Shown here: positions 1 through 5,905 of the stretch, one piece after another
Layout: each line of letters opens with the position of its first letter
How positions within the stretch are numbered: position 1 is the stretch's first letter
From: an uncultured Blautia sp.
GTDB taxonomy: Bacteria > Bacillota > Clostridia > Lachnospirales > Lachnospiraceae
DNA: 7,878 bases
Reading direction: 5' to 3'
NCBI GenBank assembly: GCA_902476765.1
Contig: CABSEJ010000156.1
Span: 1-7,878, forward strand
Made by a program: the position numbers and the translations under genes
The notes under the pieces: generated by a model
Told to the model about the DNA's origin: nothing
Seen by the model: the letters and a program-made list of their open reading frames with translations, nothing else
The model's database searches: none

Positions 1-223
1 CTTTTATTATGCCTTAAAAGCGAAAAAATAGTTTGTTATAGTGTGCCTGATAATACCAGGCAGAAAAACGGAGAAGTCTAAAAGAAACCAGTAAATATAA
101 GGGGAAACAGGTGCTTTCAAAATAAATTTGAAAAAATTGCCTGAGGGTGGTAAAATATAGCAGAAACCTTGAAAAATAAAGGGATTTGCGAAGGATGATA
201 ATGAAAAATGCTTAAAATCGTTG
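1..223 (+). promoter_or_regulatory. AT-rich CRISPR leader
   Basis: This gene-free, A/T-rich stretch directly precedes the first CRISPR repeat. It lies at the end opposite the decayed repeats, so it is the expected leader, where transcription starts and new spacers are inserted. It contains a 6-bp inverted repeat TGCCTG/CAGGCA (44-49 and 57-62) with a 7-base loop and no T-run, so that is not a convincing terminator. A second inverted repeat, TTTCAAA/TTTGAAA (115-121 and 127-133), overlaps the -35 box of the leader promoter. No ORF here looks real. The cas genes would be expected further left, outside the window. Leader identity is inferred from position and composition. Confidence 0.75.
128..156 (+). 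promoter_or_regulatory. Probable CRISPR array promoter
   Basis: TTGAAA (128-133) is followed after exactly 17 bases by TAAAAT (151-156). A TG one base before the -10 box adds an extended -10 element. This fits a housekeeping sigma-A promoter with one mismatch in each hexamer. Transcription would start near 163, about 60 bases before the first repeat, and run into the array, agreeing with the orientation given by repeat decay. The -35 box lies inside TAAATTTGAAAA, a string that also occurs in the tandem repeats at 5121-5321. Confidence 0.6.
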
Positions 224-1687
224 GATAAAAGATAACATGAGATGTATTTAAATTCCCTATACTGTTATAAAAATGAAAGGAAACAAATAAGATAAAAGAT
301 AACATGAGATGTATTTAAATAAGGGCACCATGTAAAACTGCCCAAGCTGTGGAGAGATAAAAGATAACATGAGATGTATTTAAATAGGGTAATGTCCTCT
401 AAAACATACTCACCTGGGGCGATAAAAGATAACATGAGATGTATTTAAATGGATAAATTTAGGAGTGAGAAATAATGGGTGGAAGGATAAAAGATAACAT
501 GAGATGTATTTAAATAAGTCAGCCTGCGTAATCTCTGTAGCTTCTTCTAGATAAAAGATAACATGAGATGTATTTAAATGCTTCTTGGGGACAGTGAGCG
601 GATGGTTATGGATGATAAAAGATAACATGAGATGTATTTAAATGCGGGCCAGCAGAGCGCAAGAGAGGGCATAAATATGATAAAAGATAACATGAGATGT
701 ATTTAAATAGGTAAAAAAGAATTTATGAACACGATTACGCGCGGATAAAAGATAACATGAGATGTATTTAAATGCAGTAAAATAAAAAACTCCCCGGTTG
801 CCGGCCGGATAAAAGATAACATGAGATGTATTTAAATATACGGGAGCGAATATACTGCATACATCCCGTAAGAGATAAAAGATAACATGAGATGTATTTA
901 AATGCCTGATTGAAGATGACATTATAAGGGAGGAAGCGATAAAAGATAACATGAGATGTATTTAAATCAATCACCCTTGCATCTGGGGAAAGCGGACAGG
1001 TAAAGATAAAAGATAACATGAGATGTATTTAAATGTAAAGCAACAGACCAGGACTGGGAAACAATATACGGATAAAAGATAACATGAGATGTATTTAAAT
1101 TCTTTGTCTATCTCTATTTGCCCGTTCCCTTCCTGGATAAAAGATAACATGAGATGTATTTAAATCAGATGAAGACCAGACCATCCATTTCCCAGAGATG
1201 ATAAAAGATAACATGAGATGTATTTAAATATGTCTCATTTTCATCTCAGAAATTCAGGGCCTCGGATAAAAGATAACATGAGATGTATTTAAATATTCGC
1301 CAGGGGTAGTTTGCAATACTTCTGCAAAGATAAAAGATAACATGAGATGTATTTAAATAATTGAAATCGACCCCGAAACCCTCTGCCAGTACACGATAAA
1401 AGATAACATGAGATGTATTTAAATTCAGAAATTACCCAAGTTGTTATGTTGCTATCTTGATAAAAGATAACATGAGATGTATTTAAATATACGTTGCTGA
1501 TATTACTGATTTAGGCTATTCCTCGATAAAAGATAACATGAGATGTATTTAAATCCCAAAAATCTTCAGTGGATTTTTCGCCTTCCCCTTGATAAAAGGT
1601 AACATGAGATGTATTTAAATTGCTGTATGGATGCAATGTCCTGGGCATTTTGCTGTAGATAAAAGATAACATGAGATGTATCAGTGA
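224..1687 (+). CRISPR. CRISPR array, 23 repeats and 22 spacers, type I-B-like
   Basis: A 30-base repeat beginning GATAAAAGATAAC and ending TATTTAAAT starts at 224, 291, 356, 421, 486, 550, 614, 679, 744, 808, 874, 938, 1005, 1071, 1136, 1200, 1265, 1329, 1395, 1459, 1525, 1591 and 1658. The first 21 copies look identical. Copy 22 has A to G at its ninth base, and copy 23 matches only through 1681 and then diverges. Spacers are 34-37 bases and all differ. Decay at the right and a promoter at the left set transcription left to right, giving crRNA 5' handles ending TTTAAAT. From memory, the repeat resembles the C. difficile type I-B repeat (shared ATAAC, ATG and a TAT-TAAAT end), and 30/35 spacing suits type I-B. 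The subtype is inference because no cas gene is in the window. The near-uniform repeats suggest a recently active array. Confidence 0.97.
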
Positions 1688-1716
1688 TTTCTCTGTTCAT
1701 ACTATGGATGAAGCGG

Positions 1717-1746
1717 GATAAAGATTTAACCACAGAGGAATTATTT
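1717..1746 (+). repeat. Possible relic CRISPR repeat beyond the array end
   Basis: GATAAAGATTTAACCACAG resembles a repeat with a small deletion and insertion: it keeps GATAAA, GAT, AAC and a later GAG. It lies 35 bases after the last base at which repeat 23 still matches (1681), which is a normal spacer length. It could be an older, decayed repeat-spacer unit, but the similarity is weak enough to be chance in AT-rich sequence. Confidence 0.3.
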
Positions 1747-1819
1747 TCTTAATCTACAGTCTTTATAATAAAGGCTTGAGCAATTTATAATGTCTTATAC
1801 CAAGGGACTGCCCCACAGA

Positions 1820-1877
1820 GGCTGTCACATGAAACGCATATTAGGAATATTTTCAAATTTTGCTTAATGTGACGGCT
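1820..1877. terminator. Imperfect inverted repeat, possible degraded terminator
   Basis: GGCTGTCACAT (1820-1830) pairs with ATGTGACGGCT (1867-1877) in 11 pairs, two of them wobbles, around a 36-base loop. T-rich sequence (GTATTTTTC) follows from 1892 after a gap of about 14 bases, and a further T-run lies near 1905. The large loop and the distant T-run make it a poor intrinsic terminator. It may be a decayed copy of a dispersed clostridial hairpin that originally had a shorter loop. It could still separate CRISPR transcription from the exporter operon. Confidence 0.35.
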
Positions 1878-1948
1878 CCGGGTAGCTCCTTGTATTTTTC
1901 CATTTCTTTTTATAAAAAAATTGTATGTAAAAAATAAATCATTTCTAA

Positions 1949-1982
1949 AAGTACACAAATCTTGAAATCTGTAAATTGGAAA
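1949..1982 (+). repeat. Single dispersed copy of the 40-bp repeat element
   Basis: This 34-base stretch matches 29 of 34 positions of the last unit of the downstream tandem array (5354-5387), in the same orientation. The final 19 bases are identical. It is the only copy seen on this side of the exporter genes. Its end supplies the -35 hexamer TTGGAA of the predicted exporter promoter. The two copies bracket the exporter as direct repeats more than 3.3 kb apart, so they could also recombine and delete it. Confidence 0.8.
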
Positions 1983-2004
1983 CAGAAATAAATCCCCCTA
2001 GAAT
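1976..2004 (+). promoter_or_regulatory. Predicted promoter of the ABC exporter operon
   Basis: TTGGAA (1976-1981) is followed after 17 bases by TAGAAT (1999-2004), a fair sigma-A match. The -10 box ends 44 bases before the ATPase start codon. The same arrangement recurs at 5381-5409. The -35 box is the end of the dispersed repeat, so a protein binding that repeat would contact or overlap the promoter. A small inverted repeat TCTGT/ACAGA straddles the -35 box. Confidence 0.5.
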
Positions 2005-2048
2005 GAACGTGAACAAAAAATATGACAATAGGTGAAAGGAGCGAGTTT

Positions 2049-2789
2049 ATGTTAGAACTCAGGAACATAAAAAAGGACTATCCCGCAGGAAGCGAAACGG
2101 TACATGCGTTGAAGGGGATTAGTCTTCAATTCAGAGCCAATGAGTTTGTTTCGATTCTGGGGCCTTCTGGCTGTGGAAAGACAACGATGCTGAATATTAT
2201 CGGAGGTCTTGACCAGTATACGGATGGTGACTTAATCATTAACGGCAGGTCCACAAAGGATTTTAAAGACAGGGATTGGGATACCTACCGGAACCATTCT
2301 ATCGGTTTTGTGTTCCAAAGCTATAATTTGATTCCACATCAGACAGTGCTTCAGAATGTGGAACTGGCACTGACTCTTTCTGGGGTATCAAAAACAGAAC
2401 GAAGGGAGCGGGCAAAAAAAGCTCTGGAAGAAGTAGGGCTTGGAAATCAGCTGTATAAAAAGCCGTCAGAAATGTCAGGAGGCCAGATGCAGAGAGTAGA
2501 CATTGCACGTGCATTGGTGAATAACCCGGATATTGTGCTGGCAGATGAGCCTACCGGGGCCCTGGATACGGAGACCAGCGTGCAGGTTATGGATATTCTG
2601 AAAAAGGTGGCGGCTGACCGGCTGGTAATTATGGTTACCCATAACCCGGAGCTGGCTGAGAAATATTCTACTCGTATTATTCGGATGCTGGATGGAAAAT
2701 TACAGGGGATTCTAAGCCCCTGTCTGCGGAAGAAGCAGAAGGGGAGCATAAAAAAGAAGGTGCCAGGGCAGAGAAAGAAAAAAATATAA
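2049..2789 (+). CDS. ABC exporter ATP-binding protein (MacB/LolD type), probably the N-terminal part of a split fusion
   Basis: This is the cytoplasmic ATPase that powers an FtsX/MacB-type exporter (246 aa). The chosen start has AAGGAG seven bases upstream; an ATG at 2022 lacks such a site. Visible motifs are Walker A GPSGCGKT at residues 38-45, a Q-loop in FQSYNLIPHQ, signature SGGQ at 143-146, Walker B ending Asp166-Glu167, a D-loop ALD, and switch His198, so the catalytic set is complete. Asp151 in QRVDIARAL replaces the alanine usual there. Residues 221-246 are a lysine-rich tail unlike the family. They begin exactly where the -1 frame continues as DSKPLSAEEAEGE and runs without a stop into the permease. 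I recall Firmicute homologues as one fused ATPase-permease protein of about 1000-1100 aa. The gene is therefore either frameshifted in GGGG at 2705-2708 or read through by programmed frameshifting. The substrate is unknown. Confidence 0.93.
   Translation: MLELRNIKKDYPAGSETVHALKGISLQFRANEFVSILGPSGCGKTTMLNIIGGLDQYTDGDLIINGRSTKDFKDRDWDTYRNHSIGFVFQSYNLIPHQTVLQNVELALTLSGVSKTERRERAKKALEEVGLGNQLYKKPSEMSGGQMQRVDIARALVNNPDIVLADEPTGALDTETSVQVMDILKKVAADRLVIMVTHNPELAEKYSTRIIRMLDGKLQGILSPCLRKKQKGSIKKKVPGQRKKKI
2705..2744 (+). promoter_or_regulatory. Candidate -1 ribosomal frameshift site: G-run plus stem-loop
   Basis: GGGG (2705-2708) lies in the zero frame as CAG GGG ATT. A slip of one base back lets tRNA-Gly re-pair with GGG and read GAT next, entering the frame that is open through to the permease stop. 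A stem-loop starts 8 bases downstream. CCCCT (2717-2721) pairs with AGGGG (2740-2744), TCTGC (2723-2727) pairs with GCAGA (2735-2739), G2722 is bulged, and the loop is seven bases. It is not a canonical XXXYYYZ heptamer. A single lost G, from five to four, would give the same reading frames without any recoding. Confidence 0.45.
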
Positions 2790-2800
2790 AGAAGCCCTCT

Positions 2801-5071
2801 ATGTCTATGAGAACATCCTTTGGCCTTTCCCTGAAAAACCTTTTTACCAAGAAAGGGCGGACTATTCTCACCTCTTTTGCAGGAAGTATCGGTATTATCG
2901 GGATTGCCCTGATTTTTGCCGTATCCCAGGGAATGACTGCCTATATCGACGCATTGCAGGAGGACACCCTTTCTTCTTATCCATTGACCATAGAAGCCCA
3001 GAACATGGATATGACAAGTCTTCTGGAAACCTTTGTAAGCAGTGCCAATTCAGATGGAGACCATGGAAAAGACGCTGTATACCAGAAGGGTGCGTTCTAC
3101 GATATGGTTAATTCCCTGAATACAGCAGAGACAGAAGAGAATGACCTGAAGACTTTTAAAGCATATATAGAGGAAGAACGAAGCAAAGAGAACAGCGAAT
3201 CAGGACTGCATGAGGCTCTCAGCGGTGTCCAGTATACCTATAATATGGATATGCAGGTCTATACAGAGAATGTAGACGGGACAGTTATTCGTTCGGACAC
3301 AGAGGAGCTTCTGCAGGAACTGCTCATAGAGTATTTTGGCCTGGACATTTCCTCTATGCTGAATTTGGGAGAATCTTACGGAACAACGGATATGCTGGAA
3401 TCCATGTCTTCGATGTCGCCCATAGGCTCTTCGGTAGTTTTATGGCAGGAAATGCTGCCGGGAGATGATGGCAGTCTTATAAGTCCTCTTCTGGAAAGCC
3501 AGTATGATGTAATCTACGGGTCATGGCCGGAAAACTATGATGAAATTGTACTTGTTGTAGATGAAAATAATGAAATAGACGATATGACGCTCTATGCTTT
3601 GGGACTGAAGTCAAAAGACGAAATTGACGCACTGGCTCAGGCAGCCATGGAGCAGACAGAGATTGAAGAAACAGAAGAAAAATGGTCTTATGAAGATATC
3701 TGCAATATGGAATTTCGCACAGTCTTTCCTTCAGACTGCTATACCCTTGACGAGCAGACCGGACAATATACGGATTTGAGAAGCAGTCAGGCAGGATTAA
3801 AATATCTCTATGACAACGGAACAAAGCTGAAGGTATCCGGTATCATCCGCCCAAATGAAGACAGCATTTCTTCTATGTTGTCCGGCACCATTGGATATAC
3901 CAGTGAGCTTACAAAATATGTGATTGAAAATTCCAGGGAGTCAGCAGCGGCCAATGCGCAGCTTGCAGATTCATCGGTGGATATTTTTACAGGACTTCCT
4001 TTCCGTGAAAACACAGGAAATCTCACAGATGGAGAAAAGGCAGAAGAATTTAAAACCTATATTGCTTCCCTTGGAGAAGAGGAAAAAGCAGACGCTTATG
4101 TTAAAATGATGAGTATTCCTTCCTCAGAAGAGCTGGAAAATATTGTAAATGGAGCTGTGGGAGAGAAAAGCCGTGACGAGATGGAAAGTGATATGGTCAC
4201 AGCCCTTGTTCAGCAGATGGGAATGGCAGAAAATGAAGTGTCGGATTATCTGACTTCTATGTCTGACGAAGACATTACGGAGATGTATACCCAGATAGTA
4301 GAAGAGCAGGCAAGAGCCCAGTATGGACAGCAGGCAGCAGCGCAGATGGAAGGTATGAGCGCAGGCCAGCTTGCGGCTGCTCTGGATGGGGCTCTGTCGC
4401 AATACAGCGAAGAACAGCTTGGAGTTTATTACGACGAAGTGCTGGAATTTTCAGAATCTACATATGAAGAAAATTTAGAAGCATTAGGTGTTGTGGACCT
4501 GGACAGTCCGGCTTCTATCAATTTGTATGCGGCAACCTTTGAAGATAAAGACGTTATTGAAGCTGCTATTGAAGCGTATAATCAGGGAGCTGACGAGCTT
4601 GAACAGATTAGCTATACCGATTATGTAGGGCTTATGATGTCCTCTGTGACCGCTATTATCAATGCGGTTACCTATGTTTTGATTGCTTTTGTGGCTATTT
4701 CACTGATTGTATCCTCTATTATGATTGGTGTGATTACCTTAATATCTGTGCAGGAGAGAACAAAAGAGATTGGTATATTGAGAGCTATCGGCGCTTCTAA
4801 AAAGAATGTGTCCAGAATGTTTAATGCAGAGACTATGATTATAGGATTTGTATCCGGAACGCTGGGTGTTGGAATTACGTATCTTTTATGTATTCCGATT
4901 AACAGCATTCTCCATCACCTGACAGGAATCAGTACGCTGAATGCCTTCCTGCCTGTACCGGCAGCCCTTGTATTGATTGGCATCAGTATTCTGCTGACCT
5001 TGTTTGCAGGCATTATTCCTTCCAGAAGCGCTGCGAAAAAAGACCCTGTAGCCGCCCTGCGGAGTGAATAA
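2801..5071 (+). CDS. ABC exporter permease with FtsX domain and very large extracellular domain
   Basis: This is the membrane subunit of the exporter (756 aa from this ATG). One membrane helix lies at about residues 22-44, preceded by KKGRT. A large acidic extracytoplasmic domain follows at about 46-610. Three C-terminal helices at about 616-648, 673-704 and 717-741 form the FtsX domain, with the conserved cytoplasmic stretch RTKEIGILRAIGASKK between the first two. The protein ends in KKDPVAALRSE. This is the MacB/FtsX topology, in which ATP hydrolysis moves the extracellular domain rather than driving substrate through a channel. The region around residues 430-560 looks helical and glutamine/glutamate-rich. 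The ATG follows the ATPase stop by 11 bases and has only a weak AAAGAAG upstream. The frame is open upstream to 2708 and continues the ATPase, so independent initiation is doubtful. With one G restored, the protein from 2049 to 5071 would be 1007 aa. The substrate is unknown; peptides or lipids are typical of the class. Confidence 0.9.
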   Translation: MSMRTSFGLSLKNLFTKKGRTILTSFAGSIGIIGIALIFAVSQGMTAYIDALQEDTLSSYPLTIEAQNMDMTSLLETFVSSANSDGDHGKDAVYQKGAFYDMVNSLNTAETEENDLKTFKAYIEEERSKENSESGLHEALSGVQYTYNMDMQVYTENVDGTVIRSDTEELLQELLIEYFGLDISSMLNLGESYGTTDMLESMSSMSPIGSSVVLWQEMLPGDDGSLISPLLESQYDVIYGSWPENYDEIVLVVDENNEIDDMTLYALGLKSKDEIDALAQAAMEQTEIEETEEKWSYEDICNMEFRTVFPSDCYTLDEQTGQYTDLRSSQAGLKYLYDNGTKLKVSGIIRPNEDSISSMLSGTIGYTSELTKYVIENSRESAAANAQLADSSVDIFTGLPFRENTGNLTDGEKAEEFKTYIASLGEEEKADAYVKMMSIPSSEELENIVNGAVGEKSRDEMESDMVTALVQQMGMAENEVSDYLTSMSDEDITEMYTQIVEEQARAQYGQQAAAQMEGMSAGQLAAALDGALSQYSEEQLGVYYDEVLEFSESTYEENLEALGVVDLDSPASINLYAATFEDKDVIEAAIEAYNQGADELEQISYTDYVGLMMSSVTAIINAVTYVLIAFVAISLIVSSIMIGVITLISVQERTKEIGILRAIGASKKNVSRMFNAETMIIGFVSGTLGVGITYLLCIPINSILHHLTGISTLNAFLPVPAALVLIGISILLTLFAGIIPSRSAAKKDPVAALRSE

Positions 5072-5390
5072 AATTTCCCCAAGTGCACAAATGCGGAATC
5101 TGAAAATTTGGAAATCCCCCAAGTGCATAAATGCGGAATCTGTAAATTTGAAAATTTCCCAAGTGCATAAATGCGGAATCTGTAAATTTGAAAATTTCCC
5201 CAAGTGCATAAATGCGGAATCTGTAAATTTGAAAATTCCCCAAATGCATAAATGCGGAATCTGAAAATTTGGAAATTCCCCAAATGCATAAATGCGGAAT
5301 CTGTAAATTTGAAAATTCCCCAAGTGTACAAATTCGGAAATCTGTAAACTGCAAAATGCACAATTTTGGAAATCTGTAAATTGGAAATTT
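5072..5390 (+). repeat. Tandem array of about 40-bp units, six full and two divergent
   Basis: Units start at 5081, 5121, 5161 (41 bases), 5202, 5242 and 5282. A shortened unit follows at 5322, and a divergent one at 5354. The tail of a further unit (AAATTTCCCC) directly follows the permease stop. A typical unit runs AAGTGCATAAATGCGGAATC, then TGTAAATTTGAAAATTCCCC. Internal symmetry includes GCAT/ATGC two bases apart and GGAAT/ATTCC flanking the central AAATTT. In the last unit the arms change together to GAAAT/ATTTC. The unit is not a multiple of three, so overlapping frames stay open on both strands, which is an artefact. It may be a cluster of regulator sites or a hairpin-forming trailer. 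The function is unknown. Confidence 0.92.
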
Positions 5391-5409
5391 CAAAGGGAGA
5401 TTTTAAAAT
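5381..5409 (+). promoter_or_regulatory. Predicted promoter of the 5453-ftsH operon
   Basis: TTGGAA (5381-5386), at the end of the last repeat unit, is followed after 17 bases by TAAAAT (5404-5409). The -10 box ends 43 bases before the preferred start codon at 5453. Geometry and -35 sequence match those of the exporter promoter at 1976-2004. The preceding repeat units carry TTGAAA in the same place but lack a -10 hexamer at the right distance, so only the last one looks like a full promoter. Confidence 0.5.
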
Positions 5410-5452
5410 ATAGACAAGCAGGAAGAAAGTTACAGAAAGGAAGTGAATGCTT

Positions 5453-5872
5453 ATGGGCCAGAGCTTTCTGACAGTAAAGCTCCACGAACTGGAGCAGCAG
5501 CAGGGAAAACTTCAGACCGGAATAAGGATTAGCCAGAGAGGAAATCCAGAAGAAATAAAAAAGGAAATCCGCAGACTTAGAACAGAGTGTGAGGAAGAAG
5601 ATATCCTGCTGAAGCAAAGTATCAAAAATGTCCATTCAAAAGCGGTCAGCGCCTTGTCTGAGGCCCAGCTGTCTTATGACAAAAAGGAAATGGAGATTGT
5701 AGATAAAATACTTTCAGAATTTATCAGTGGAAATGATTCGTTCCTGGAAGAAAAGGCAGAGGCGGCTATGGTCTATGCGGAGTTCAGTATTGACTTTGCC
5801 ATACGTGCATCAAAAAATGCCCTGCGGGCCGCCCTTTCGGCCATTGCACAGGAAATAGAATGTGAAGGATAA
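5453..5872 (+). CDS. Small helical protein of unknown function upstream of ftsH
   Basis: I do not recognise this family. The protein is 139 aa, highly charged and predicted helical throughout. Residues around 8-60 (ELEQQQGKLQ, then PEEIKKEIRRLRTECEEED) look like a coiled coil. A more hydrophobic alanine-rich helix lies at the C-terminus (about 105-135, FAIRASKNALRAALSAIA). There is no signal peptide and no clear membrane span. GGAAG at 5439-5443 lies nine bases before ATG 5453 but only three before ATG 5447, so the later start is preferred; the earlier one would add two residues. It ends 33 bases before ftsH and is probably co-transcribed with it. A cytoplasmic or membrane-edge partner, adaptor or substrate of FtsH is possible but is only inferred from position. 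Confidence 0.8.
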   Translation: MGQSFLTVKLHELEQQQGKLQTGIRISQRGNPEEIKKEIRRLRTECEEEDILLKQSIKNVHSKAVSALSEAQLSYDKKEMEIVDKILSEFISGNDSFLEEKAEAAMVYAEFSIDFAIRASKNALRAALSAIAQEIECEG

Positions 5873-5905
5873 TGTCAAGCAATAAGCAGAAACGGGGGAA
5901 GGATA

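Larger units (their letters stand above)
1688..1948. other. Non-coding gap between CRISPR array and ABC exporter
   Basis: No credible gene is visible on either strand. The stretch holds a possible relic repeat (1717-1746), a short AT-rich palindrome CTTTAT/ATAAAG near 1761-1773, and an imperfect long inverted repeat (1820-1877). Its right part (1890-1948) is very A/T-rich and leads into the exporter promoter. I see no tRNA, riboswitch or transposase fragment. Confidence 0.6.

Noticed and set aside
44..62. TGCCTG/CAGGCA hairpin as a terminator of an upstream cas gene
   Set aside because: No T-run follows, the stem has only six pairs, and the upstream gene is not in the window.
321..355. Spacer 2 containing an NCPSCGE-like zinc-ribbon reading
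   Set aside because: That frame has a stop just before the motif, and other frames are equally open, so no target can be named.
117..1019. Minus-strand ORFs with recurring LNTSHVIFY and FKYISCYLLS segments
   Set aside because: They are translations of the CRISPR repeat in different frames joined by spacers, with no ribosome binding sites. They are not repeat proteins.
2022..2048. Earlier ATG adding nine residues to the ATPase
   Set aside because: It has no Shine-Dalgarno sequence, whereas ATG 2049 has AAGGAG at ideal spacing and gives the usual MLELRNIKKDY family start.
5064..5264. Plus-strand 66-aa ORF in the tandem array
   Set aside because: Same artefact of repeat translation; it starts inside the permease stop region without a ribosome binding site.
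5081..5321. Each 40-bp unit as a separate promoter
   Set aside because: TTGAAA is present in several units, but no -10-like hexamer lies 16-18 bases downstream within them; only the last unit has one.
4886..5393. Three overlapping minus-strand ORFs of 126-148 aa with FKFTDSAFMHLG-type repeats
   Set aside because: The 40-bp unit is not a multiple of three and lacks stops in these frames, so all frames stay open together. They run antisense into the permease gene.
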